Below, piece by piece: positions 15,990-23,900 of a stretch of 64,000 nt of DNA (within the stretch, counting starts at the first letter, position 1; every line of letters begins with the position of its first letter). A program made the translations under genes and the position numbers. The DNA is from Palleniella muris (GTDB lineage: Bacteria > Bacteroidota > Bacteroidia > Bacteroidales > Bacteroidaceae): contig NZ_SRZC01000007.1 in the NCBI RefSeq assembly GCF_004792655.1, forward strand, positions 1 to 64,000, given 5' to 3'. The notes under the pieces are model-generated. The model did no database searches. It was not told where the DNA came from and was given only the letters and a program-made list of their open reading frames with translations.

Positions 15990-16563
15990 ATTCTATTCTT
16001 AATCGGAAGATTTCCGGATATTTTTTTTGAGTTTCTGTTTTACATTTTGCAACAAAGTGGCACTCCGAACATGCTGTTGACAATGGCGACCACCCCAATG
16101 TAGAGGTTTGACAGATAGCAAAACCGACTTCTCTATTAAGTAGCCTTTGCTTAGTGCCTTCCTCACTGGGGACAAAAATGAATTTTGCCTTGGGGTGTTC
16201 GCTACGGTCAACAATCATATTTAGCAGTAACGACCGACTCAAATCTTCAGATTCCAGCCATTTGTTTTCAAAGAACATACGGCCTTTATCGGAGTTAAAT
16301 CGTTCAAGAGACTTCGGTCCAAATACTTGGTTCAATTTCCAATTTGCACCCCTATCCTTGAAAGCATAGGATGAGCACACCACATAATCAACTATTCTTT
16401 GAGCTGTAAGGGCACCATATTTCTTTTCAACCCGTTGGAGAGCTGTACGCATAACTCTTGTCGGTTCCCCGCCTTGTGGAAGCCGACAACCTGGATGTAT
16501 GAGCTTAACTACAATCTCATGGAACATCTTCAGGGTCTGTTTGATGAGGTATTCGTTGACCAT
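15973..16563 (-). CDS. Hypothetical protein with C-terminal Cys cluster; helicase-loader candidate
   Basis: 196 aa. First half is helical (YLIKQTLKMFHEIVVKL, TALQRVEKKYGALTAQRIVDYVVCSSY). The C-terminus contains CSECHFVAKC, a possible small metal site. No family recognised. Its place between the sigma factor and the DnaB-like helicase, with overlaps on both sides (47 and 17 nt), suggests a replication accessory such as a helicase loader; this rests only on context. Confidence 0.55.
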   Translation of the reverse strand: MVNEYLIKQTLKMFHEIVVKLIHPGCRLPQGGEPTRVMRTALQRVEKKYGALTAQRIVDYVVCSSYAFKDRGANWKLNQVFGPKSLERFNSDKGRMFFENKWLESEDLSRSLLLNMIVDRSEHPKAKFIFVPSEEGTKQRLLNREVGFAICQTSTLGWSPLSTACSECHFVAKCKTETQKKYPEIFRLRIEYVSKQ

Positions 16564-17167
16564 CTTTAGTAAGGTTGTTTCTTAAATATTGTCTTGCCAA
16601 CCTAAGCCGGCTTTTAATAGTATCAATGTTGAGAGTTTTCAATGAACCTTTAGTATATTCAATCTCTGCAATTTCTTTCAGTGAATACCCAGCTTCCTGG
16701 AGTATCAATGCGTCTCGGTATCTTGGCTTTAGTTCGTCAATGACTTCAACTATATCAGGACTATAATGCTCACGCCAATTATCTACACCCAAAACATTTT
16801 CACTGACATGATCATCATTCAACAGTTCGTCCCTATAATCATCAATATCATTGTCGTCGCTCTTATTATTGTGGGCATTTCTTTGTCGTTCACAAGCCCA
16901 GACCTGACGCTTGACACAAATGTGAATCCACGTTCTTATTGGTCGGTTCGGATCGTATGTCTCTATTCTTCTATAGAAGTTTACCATAACCTCAGAATAG
17001 TTCTCTTCTACGTTTTGCGAGCTCCAACTATAATCCTTACATAATTTGTATATCATATTGGAGAAGGGCAGAACGTATTGATTGAAGAGAGCTGTTCTGC
17101 GGGCTATTACTTCTGGAAGGCAATCGACATCTACTTTTTGTTCGGTAGAGTGTACTTTTGTTCCCAT
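16517..17167 (-). CDS. Sigma-70 family RNA polymerase sigma factor (ECF-like)
   Basis: 216 aa with regions 2 and 4 only. Region 2: NVEENYSEVMVNFYRRIETY and RPIRTWIHICVKRQVWACER (about 52-99), close to the ECF pattern DLxQEvxxxxyrxxxxydpxxpfxxWLxxIaxnxxxdxxR. Region 4: LKPRYRDALILQEAGYSLKEIAEI and TIKSRLRLARQYLR (about 148-198), the DNA-binding helix-turn-helix. It should redirect host RNA polymerase to phage promoters; the ACYC-N18-CTATTCTT sites in this window are the obvious candidates. Encoded in the replication operon, so expected before the late genes. Confidence 0.88.
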   Translation of the reverse strand: MGTKVHSTEQKVDVDCLPEVIARRTALFNQYVLPFSNMIYKLCKDYSWSSQNVEENYSEVMVNFYRRIETYDPNRPIRTWIHICVKRQVWACERQRNAHNNKSDDNDIDDYRDELLNDDHVSENVLGVDNWREHYSPDIVEVIDELKPRYRDALILQEAGYSLKEIAEIEYTKGSLKTLNIDTIKSRLRLARQYLRNNLTKDGQRIPHQTDPEDVP

Positions 17168-17394
17168 GCGAGCGACACATTAGCATTAAACAAATCTGCT
17201 ATACGTGTCCCAAGACGGTGGGTGACACAGTGTACACGCCACTCTGATTCATGTCTTATGAACTCAGCTCGTACTGTCTCATTTGAAGGTTTGGGCTGGG
17301 AGTCCAATAATTGATAGAACTCTTTCAGATGCTTGTTCAAAACCTTCTTATGCTTCTTAACTTCCTTTGGAAATACATTATTAACTGGCTGCAT
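17131..17394 (-). CDS. Hypothetical small basic protein
   Basis: 87 aa, Lys/His-rich and helical (KEVKKHKKVLNKHLKEFYQLLD), then SEWRVHCVTHRLGTRIADLF. No family recognised. It overlaps the sigma factor start by 37 nt and begins 2 nt after the RuvC-like gene stops, so it belongs to the same transcript. It could be a partner of the sigma factor, by position only. Confidence 0.5.
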   Translation of the reverse strand: MQPVNNVFPKEVKKHKKVLNKHLKEFYQLLDSQPKPSNETVRAEFIRHESEWRVHCVTHRLGTRIADLFNANVSLAWEQKYTLPNKK

Positions 17395-17396
17395 GA

Positions 17397-17903
17397 TTAG
17401 AGGTTAAAACGCTTGATATAACAGAAGAATATGTGAATTGCGTCGGCCTCATTATCATCGCCGGGCTCAATTTGCCATCTGAGTTTGCAAAACTCAATCA
17501 TTTTTGCCTTTGTAGCCTTTCCATCTCCAGTGGCAAACTTTTTAAGGGATGCCGGATTGATGAAATGGGGCTCAGGCAGGTCGAGGGTGTCACACACCTC
17601 AAACAAAATTCCACGAAACTCTGAAAGTTTGCGTGTATCAGTGAAGTGGTTGTTTACACTGACATCTTCAGCCACAATCTGCTTAATTCCGTTACGCTGG
17701 ATGAAATCAATCAGTGTGTCGCGGAAAGCCTTGTGCTGTTTATTGTTGTTACGGCGCATAGATTCGGTGAAATCCCATGTACCACGTTCATTCAAACAGA
17801 AAAAGCCGGTGTGCGTTGCGATGTCGAGTGCGGCCACTTCATTACGAGTAAGTTTCTCAGTTGTGGTCGTTGTTTGTCGTTTCATAAATTGAGGAAATCC
17901 CAT
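17397..17903 (-). CDS. RuvC-like Holliday junction resolvase
   Basis: 168 aa, RNase H fold. First acid in VAALDIATHTGF (about 23-34), second in IVAEDVSVN, and the closing pair in GDDNEADAIHIF. The middle INPASLKKFATGDGKATKAK is the RuvC-type DNA-binding loop (SxxKkxxxGxGxAxK). It resolves branched DNA during recombination-dependent replication and before packaging. Met7 (17885) is an alternative start; both overlap the end of the SbcC-like gene. Confidence 0.85.
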   Translation of the reverse strand: MGFPQFMKRQTTTTTEKLTRNEVAALDIATHTGFFCLNERGTWDFTESMRRNNNKQHKAFRDTLIDFIQRNGIKQIVAEDVSVNNHFTDTRKLSEFRGILFEVCDTLDLPEPHFINPASLKKFATGDGKATKAKMIEFCKLRWQIEPGDDNEADAIHIFFCYIKRFNL

Positions 17904-20199
17904 TACTTTTTGTTATAGTAATTTTGTTGGGATAGCCCTCATTGGTCAAACCATGACTAACCACTAATGAAGTGATTTGCGTTTGGTTGAGTGCCTTAAA
18001 AACGCTGGCGAGCCCCTGCTCATCTGCGCTGTCAAGAACCTCATCCGCGATAAGAAGGTCTAATCCTTTCCCATCTTCGCAATTCAGATTCGTCAATTGA
18101 TTCATGCTCAGGATGCTTGCAAGTTCTACTCGAACACGTTCTCCGGCAGAGAATTTCTCGAAAGAACCACAATCAACCCCGTCTCTAAGAAGTGAGACTG
18201 AAATTTTGTCGCGTACTTTTCCGGATTTCAAAATGGTATATCCAGATAGTGCAACTCGTATATCGCTACCAATCGTCTCCAAAAACTCATTAGTAATCTG
18301 GGAGATGGCGTTGATTTTCGTATTAGCCAGATAAGTTTTGAACTCAATGAAATATGACTCTTGAGCTTTCAACTCATTCAGTCGTTCTTCAATCTCATTC
18401 TTTGCTTCTATGGCTTTCTGGAGAGATTTCTGATATTCAGCCTGACTCTTCTTCAAAGAAGCCAACGTATCTTCTTCAGATGCGGTTCTGGCTTCTTCTA
18501 TCGCCTCTTCATAAGATGCAATAGACCCCTTCATCGTATTCACATCTTCTTCCAGTGATTTGATCTGATTTTCACGACGCTTATAGGCACCGTCGATAAT
18601 TTCAAACACCTCATCAAAGATGTGCTTCCTAATTTTGGAAATCTTGTCTTGAATATCAGAGAGCTGGGCATTGGCACCCTCTACTTCGCCTTCATATCGA
18701 GTGCAAGCTTGTCGGGCTTCCTTGATTGCTTTTTCTGCATTTTCAACTTCTTGCACAAGTCGTTTACGCTCGTTTTCCAAAGCGGTTTCAATCTCTCGTT
18801 GATTCTTGCCATTCGCAACAGTTTTATCGTACTCCTTACTATTTTCTGCAAGGTCTTTACCAATTTGAGCAATAGCTGTTTGTAAGGACTTCAAATCTTT
18901 ACGTGCAGCCTCAATATCCAGCTGGGCATTGAGCACAAACTCATGTTTACATTTAGGGCATTGAATAACACCGGCAAGTTGGTTTTCGAGAGAGGCTGCT
19001 TCACGTTTTTTAGAGCGTTCATCATCGTTCAGCGAATCGGCTTTATTCTGAAGGCGTTTTACTGCTTTACCCAGTTTGTCTAAGTGTCCTGCACATTCTG
19101 CACGATTGATACTATTTTTATCTAATTTGGTTTTAAGTTCCGCACAAGTGTCTTCATATTGACTTTCTTGTTGCCCTAATGTATCGCTCAATTCTTTAGC
19201 TTTAGCTGCTAATTCTTTAGCGTTCTGTGAAGCTGTGGCTAACTGGGTGTCAAGAACTGTCATTTCACGGAAATAGTCAGTAGTCAAAGCAATGTTATTT
19301 GCCTTGAACCGTTCAATGATTATATTCAAGGAATCCTTAACATCCTTGTCACTTTTTTCGAGCTCTTGCATTTCCGTGTCCAGATCATCCAAATCTCCAA
19401 GGCTTTCATCTATCTTGCTGATGTTGTCATTGGTGGTACGAATGTCTGCGCGTTTCTGAGCAATCAAATCCGTCCAGTTCTTGATACGGGACTCATTGGT
19501 AGCCTTACGTTCTGCTGATTCATTGATGGCTTTTTCAATCTCTGTGCCCAATGCCTCGACACGACCGGTACAAGTGGCTACCTGTTTTTCTGCTTCTTTA
19601 AGTTCCACTTCAACGGGTTCCATGTCAGCATGAAGTTCTTCGATAGACTGATCTACCATAACGCCATTGCTAAAGCGGTTGATAAGTTCTTTTTTCTCCT
19701 TGTCAGAACTGGCAAGGAAAGACTTGTACTTACGAGCGGTCAGAATGAAATTGCCGAAAATATCATCCTTTGATAAGCCAATTTGGTCAAGGATGTACTT
19801 ATTGTAATCCGCTACCGTGGCTTGACTGATTTCTTCTGTATCGGTGTCATACGGACCGGATTGCTTGATGATTTGAATCTGCTGGGGCTGTTTACGAGAA
19901 AGACGACGATTAACTGTCATCTGCTCACCCAATACATCATTGGTCAGCACAATGCCAATCGTAGCCTCATCTTTCGTGTCATTGATAATTTCATCAGCGT
20001 TCACTTTACGGAGTGGTTCTCCTGTAAGGCCGATGGCAATGGCTTCTATCAATGCCGATTTCCCGGAGCCATTAGAGTTCTGGGAATCACTGTCGAGGTT
20101 ATTGCCAAATATAAGGGTTGCTGCTCCTTGCTTTGGAGAATAATCCAATTCCAAGAATGAGCAAAGGCTTTTAGCGTGAATGGATTTCAGATGCCACAT
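17857..20199 (-). CDS. SbcC/Rad50-like ATPase (T4 gp46-like)
   Basis: 780 aa SMC-type ATPase. Walker A NGSGKSALIEAIAIGL at about 43-58; long coiled coils from about 180 to 620; zinc hook CPKCKHEF at about 414-421 in the centre; signature FSAGERVRVELA and Walker B LDLLIADEVLDSAD near the C-terminus. It forms a complex with the SbcD-like nuclease encoded directly upstream (2-nt gap) and processes DNA ends, as T4 gp46/gp47 do in recombination-dependent replication. Confidence 0.93.
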   Translation of the reverse strand: MWHLKSIHAKSLCSFLELDYSPKQGAATLIFGNNLDSDSQNSNGSGKSALIEAIAIGLTGEPLRKVNADEIINDTKDEATIGIVLTNDVLGEQMTVNRRLSRKQPQQIQIIKQSGPYDTDTEEISQATVADYNKYILDQIGLSKDDIFGNFILTARKYKSFLASSDKEKKELINRFSNGVMVDQSIEELHADMEPVEVELKEAEKQVATCTGRVEALGTEIEKAINESAERKATNESRIKNWTDLIAQKRADIRTTNDNISKIDESLGDLDDLDTEMQELEKSDKDVKDSLNIIIERFKANNIALTTDYFREMTVLDTQLATASQNAKELAAKAKELSDTLGQQESQYEDTCAELKTKLDKNSINRAECAGHLDKLGKAVKRLQNKADSLNDDERSKKREAASLENQLAGVIQCPKCKHEFVLNAQLDIEAARKDLKSLQTAIAQIGKDLAENSKEYDKTVANGKNQREIETALENERKRLVQEVENAEKAIKEARQACTRYEGEVEGANAQLSDIQDKISKIRKHIFDEVFEIIDGAYKRRENQIKSLEEDVNTMKGSIASYEEAIEEARTASEEDTLASLKKSQAEYQKSLQKAIEAKNEIEERLNELKAQESYFIEFKTYLANTKINAISQITNEFLETIGSDIRVALSGYTILKSGKVRDKISVSLLRDGVDCGSFEKFSAGERVRVELASILSMNQLTNLNCEDGKGLDLLIADEVLDSADEQGLASVFKALNQTQITSLVVSHGLTNEGYPNKITITKSNGISSIYETTNNDHN

Positions 20200-20201
20200 A
20201 C

Positions 20202-21257
20202 TTATTTCAGTTTATCAAGATAGTGAAGACCGAGCTGATTATCGATGGATTTTTGAGTACAGAAATTCGTGTACTCTTCCTTAATGCCTGACTTGTCAAA
20301 CTTCTGTGTAATGCTCTGGTGGTCAGTACGCATTACCTCTGTTTGCTCTGTGACAAGCTCAATTTTGTTGGCGCCGGCTTCAGCAAGCTGTTGCTTGTTG
20401 ACTGAGGACGACTGGGCAGAATTACATTTTACGCGAACTTTGACTTTATAGCGGCTATCGGCCTTAACTTTAGCCAGCATTTCCATAAAATCATCGTCCA
20501 TATCTGCTACATCTACTTCGATAACCCTATATCGCTGGTTCGCTTCGTTCTTGACAAACTTAGTAGAGCCATCTGTGTAAAGTATAGTATAGCCTTTCTC
20601 TTCATCTTCACCGAAGTTGTGTTGACGAGAAGAGCCAATATATTCGATTTGTGTGCCGGGGATGTGTTTACGATTATGATAATGACCCACTAATACAGAA
20701 TCAAAACCCTTAAAGATATTAGCCGGGAGTTCATCATCACTTGGAGTAGCTAAGCCTCCGCGTATTCCCTCATGGATATATAGTACATTCTTTTTCTGGC
20801 TGTCAATGTTATATTCTTGCTGAAGGGAGTCCAATCTTTCAATGAATGAGCCGCTTTCTGGGAAATAGCTCATCACATACAGAGAGAGTTCATCAGATAA
20901 ATCAATCTCGGTAAAGTCATTGATTACCTCCACATTCTCATAGTCAGAGAACACATGGCTGTAACCCTCCATGTTTTCAAGATTAACCTTGCAATGATTA
21001 CCTTCTGCGATAATAACATAAAGCCCATATTGCTTAGTGGCTTCCAAGATGGCCCAACGGACTGCCATAAGGACATCCAAAGTTTGAGCGCTGCGTGAAA
21101 GCCACATATCACCTCCTACAATCAGATACTGTATTTCGTTCTGCTTGCAGAGTTGTAAAGCCTCATTCCAGTTCTTGCGAAACTCAGCTATATTATCTTT
21201 GCTGGCGTGAATATCGTTTATCAACAACGCACAGGGAGATTTCTTTGACATAATCAA
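20202..21257 (-). CDS. SbcD/Mre11-like nuclease (T4 gp47-like)
   Basis: 351-aa calcineurin-like metallophosphoesterase. Metal-binding motifs in order: NDIHA (about 14-18), GGDMW (about 48-52), EGNHC (about 84-88), LYIHEG and GHYHNR (about 160-195). The C-terminal part (IEVDVADMDDDFMEMLAKV and on) is the capping and SbcC-binding region. Met3 is an equally possible start. It follows a hairpin after the SSB gene and is tightly linked to the SbcC-like gene. Confidence 0.93.
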   Translation of the reverse strand: MIMSKKSPCALLINDIHASKDNIAEFRKNWNEALQLCKQNEIQYLIVGGDMWLSRSAQTLDVLMAVRWAILEATKQYGLYVIIAEGNHCKVNLENMEGYSHVFSDYENVEVINDFTEIDLSDELSLYVMSYFPESGSFIERLDSLQQEYNIDSQKKNVLYIHEGIRGGLATPSDDELPANIFKGFDSVLVGHYHNRKHIPGTQIEYIGSSRQHNFGEDEEKGYTILYTDGSTKFVKNEANQRYRVIEVDVADMDDDFMEMLAKVKADSRYKVKVRVKCNSAQSSSVNKQQLAEAGANKIELVTEQTEVMRTDHQSITQKFDKSGIKEEYTNFCTQKSIDNQLGLHYLDKLK

Positions 21258-21275
21258 TTGTGTTTTAAGAAATGC

Positions 21276-21297
21276 TCACCCAGACTTAACTGGGTGA
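21276..21297 (-). terminator. Hairpin between SSB and SbcD-like genes
   Basis: TCACCCAG/CTGGGTGA, 8-bp stem with a 6-nt loop; on the minus strand it is followed by GCATTTCTTAAAA, a weak T-tract. It may be an attenuator that lets SSB be made in larger amount than the genes behind it. Confidence 0.5.
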
Positions 21298-21323
21298 ACA
21301 TTTCGATTAAAGTGCGTTGTTAT

Positions 21324-22733
21324 TTAATCACGACGACGGGGTGGACGGGCTCCACGGCGACTTGCACGTGCGGCCGGTTCGTTGGTGTCATCATTGCGCT
21401 CACGACGTGAACGGGGACGTTCAGGCTCTGGTATATCGTCCTCTTCCTCATCGGCTGGCTGAGCGGGTTCTGCATCCTCTTCCTCTTCTTCAACAGGGGC
21501 CTGACGGCGTTTAGGAGTAGAATCGGGCTTTTCCTCCTCATCCTCTTCCTCTTCTTCATTACCTCTATTGTTGGCAACTGTGGCAAGTTCATCCTCGATT
21601 TCATTCAGAATATCTTCATTGGATTTCTTACGAGTTACTTTTACATCAAGGTTATGCGCTTCAATATAAGCCATAATGTCAGTGCGAAGTTCCTGTCCTT
21701 CAGCAGTCTGGTCATCGAGGTCATCATTGCAAAGAGCATCGTAACGAGCCCACAGAGAATCAATGTCATTAGCAGAGCCACTATCAGATTCATCCTCTTT
21801 ACCCTCACCAAGAGTAAAGTGAGACTGATCGTCTGCCAGCAGCAAGGTCTTGATCTGGTCAATACAGTTCTGAACCTTGTCTTCGCTCATCACATCGATG
21901 TCAAACTTCTCATCGAGCTGACTGAGATAAGCAACAGTAGCCTCCAAATGATAACGAGTGTAACGGTAAATTTGCTCTGGGAGACGAGGCATGTCAATCA
22001 GTTGCTGGAGGATAGCTTCGTCCAGAACATCCTTATCAGATACGGTGTCGATGTTGAAACTGTATGCCGGCTTGTTATTCTCAGTCTTACGAGTGATTTC
22101 AACAGGATAAGCTGAGTCAATAGAAGAAATAGGGCATGGCACCATCTTTCCGTTTTTGTTCAGTTTGCCCCACAAGTTCAACTTGCGCTCTTCAAGGTCT
22201 TTGTACTGTGAATAAGAAAGCTGGAGGATTTGGATGCCATCGCCGGGATTGTCAAGGTCGATGATATACATGCAACGACGCGAATCCCACTTCAAGCCAC
22301 CGGAAAAACTGCCTTCACGCAACTTCTTACAGAGCTTGTCATCGTCTGCGTACTTTTCACATGCCACGGAAACATAGGTGTCAATAAGGTCTGCGTTGAT
22401 TTCCTTAAAGGCATACTTGGCGTTACAAACTGTAACATAGGTAATAGACGGCTTACCCTTCACCAGCTTCTTGTCGTTCTCAATTTTGAGCATCAAGGAA
22501 CGAAGCGGATATTCATAGCCCTTACGTTCCAACGGTAAGAAGTTACCATCCTGGTCTTGAACTGGTGCCAAAGGAAGAATACGAATAGCATAAGTGCCAT
22601 CTTTGGCAAAACGGAAAAACGAGGCGCGTTTGCTGCTCTCTTCTGCACTCTTTTTCTTTGCGTCATCAAATGTTTCTTGGGATGCCGCAAACACGTCATG
22701 GAGTGTACGTGCTTTTTTTTCTTGTTCCATCAT
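21324..22733 (-). CDS. Single-stranded DNA-binding protein, T4 gp32-like
   Basis: About 469 aa from MMEQEKKARTL; an upstream Met (22775) would overlap the preceding gene by 28 nt. The core SFFRFAKDGTYAIRILPLAP resembles the start of the gp32 OB fold (FxPxxDGxYxIRFLP). A zinc-binding set is not obvious. The C-terminus (last 110 residues) has a strongly acidic part (NEEEEEDEEEKPD and EEEEEDAEPA), as in gp32 tails that recruit partners, but then ends in an Arg-rich segment (RPRSRRERND and ASRRGARPPRRRD), which is unusual. First large product of the replication operon after the small 22748-23221 gene. Confidence 0.75.
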   Translation of the reverse strand: MMEQEKKARTLHDVFAASQETFDDAKKKSAEESSKRASFFRFAKDGTYAIRILPLAPVQDQDGNFLPLERKGYEYPLRSLMLKIENDKKLVKGKPSITYVTVCNAKYAFKEINADLIDTYVSVACEKYADDDKLCKKLREGSFSGGLKWDSRRCMYIIDLDNPGDGIQILQLSYSQYKDLEERKLNLWGKLNKNGKMVPCPISSIDSAYPVEITRKTENNKPAYSFNIDTVSDKDVLDEAILQQLIDMPRLPEQIYRYTRYHLEATVAYLSQLDEKFDIDVMSEDKVQNCIDQIKTLLLADDQSHFTLGEGKEDESDSGSANDIDSLWARYDALCNDDLDDQTAEGQELRTDIMAYIEAHNLDVKVTRKKSNEDILNEIEDELATVANNRGNEEEEEDEEEKPDSTPKRRQAPVEEEEEDAEPAQPADEEEDDIPEPERPRSRRERNDDTNEPAARASRRGARPPRRRD

Positions 22734-22747
22734 GGGAGAATTGTCTT

Positions 22748-23221
22748 TTAGACTTTCCTTTGATAATTCTTCCAAGTATCAGCATAGGCACCTGCATAAA
22801 GTTCTGCTGCTTCAGCAGCTTTAATCCCTTCGCGGGAAAGCAGGTCAATACCCCATTCTGTCTTGGCATGATGGATAATTTTTTCAATAACATAATCCAT
22901 CTCAGTTGCTGGTTCGTTTTTAAGGTCAAAGTATTCAAATACATTTGCCTCTCCTGGGATTTTGCAGCGATGAATCGGAGCATAAAGCTCTTCAAAATAA
23001 CTGTATAGTGCTTCCGGATCTGGGTTGCCTTCTAACTCTTCACTTAGAGTTTTCAGTAAATACCCAAAAAGAAACTTCAACTGAGGTAGCGAGCGGTTCT
23101 TGTTCTTGTCAAACAGGAGATAACCATATTCTCCATCTGGCAGAATGTCCACAGCCTCTTCAAGCTCGCTGGTGTCGGCATAGCCCTCATGGACTTCGAC
23201 TATGCCCTTACTTCTAATCAT
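22748..23221 (-). CDS. Hypothetical protein, first gene of the replication operon
   Basis: 157 aa from MIRSKGIVEVHEG. An in-frame Met at 23275 lies upstream of the predicted promoter -7 box, so it cannot be used from that promoter; the start at 23221 leaves a leader of about 25 nt. It has GEYGYLLFDKNKNRSLPQLKFLFGYLLK, reminiscent of small recombination proteins such as NinB, but not enough to name it. First in an operon of SSB, SbcCD and polymerase genes, so a DNA-handling role is likely. Confidence 0.6.
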   Translation of the reverse strand: MIRSKGIVEVHEGYADTSELEEAVDILPDGEYGYLLFDKNKNRSLPQLKFLFGYLLKTLSEELEGNPDPEALYSYFEELYAPIHRCKIPGEANVFEYFDLKNEPATEMDYVIEKIIHHAKTEWGIDLLSREGIKAAEAAELYAGAYADTWKNYQRKV

Positions 23222-23253
23222 GTCATATTCATTCGTTATTATTGATTGCGCTG

Positions 23254-23284
23254 CAAAGTTAAGACATTTTTTCAACCTAACAAA
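23254..23284 (-). promoter_or_regulatory. Bacteroides-type promoter of the replication operon
   Basis: On the minus strand the -33 box TTTG (23281-23284) is followed by exactly 19 nt and the -7 box TAACTTTG (23254-23261), matching TTTG-N19-TAnnTTTG of the primary sigma factor of Bacteroides. The flanks are AT-rich, and no gene overlaps 23222-23405. It points at the gene at 22748-23221. Confidence 0.85.
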
Positions 23285-23405
23285 ATTTTTGGGCGAAAAT
23301 TTTTCAAGGGCTTGAAAATATGTTTTGCATTATTGCTGTAAATCAAGTATTTAACATTTTCATTTATATTAAAAAGATTATTTTTGAAAGTGTTTGCTTA
23401 TTACA

Positions 23406-23900
23406 CTAATCAAACCTGTCAGATATATCAGTAATGCGGATTTCCGGATTATGCACAATCTCATAAATCCGCTGATTTTTCGATCCCCTAAATGGTAGTG
23501 TCGCATCTCGCAAGTTTTCTTTGAAAACCCCATCAACTATGACATCTACATATTTTATCAGGTCGTTAAACAAGCTTTTAACTTGTGCCATTTCATATCC
23601 GGTCCATATCCAAATGGTTTTATCAGTGCGTTCTTTGATGGATCGGCACAGTTCAAGAATTGCTGGGTACTGCACAAGAGGTTCGCCGCCAAGAATGGAA
23701 ATATTGAAGTCGTCAACATTAAGAGCTGCATAAACTTCCTCAATTGTCATTTCCTGCCCAGACTCCAATGGCCACCATTCCTTGTTATGACATCCGGGAC
23801 AATGAAAATTACACCCAGACACATACAGGGAATTGCGCAGCCCAACCCCATCAACTGAGGTTGAGCTGACAATCTTAGCTACATATAGTATATTACTCAT
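23406..23900 (-). CDS. nrdG: Anaerobic ribonucleotide reductase activating protein
   Basis: 164-aa radical SAM enzyme. C30, C34 and C37 in SGCNFHCPGCHN form the CxxxCxxC site for the 4Fe-4S cluster; ISILGGEPLVQ is the SAM-binding GGE motif. It installs the glycyl radical on the NrdD subunit encoded directly upstream, whose stop overlaps this start by 8 nt. Length and motifs are normal for NrdG. Confidence 0.95.
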   Translation of the reverse strand: MSNILYVAKIVSSTSVDGVGLRNSLYVSGCNFHCPGCHNKEWWPLESGQEMTIEEVYAALNVDDFNISILGGEPLVQYPAILELCRSIKERTDKTIWIWTGYEMAQVKSLFNDLIKYVDVIVDGVFKENLRDATLPFRGSKNQRIYEIVHNPEIRITDISDRFD

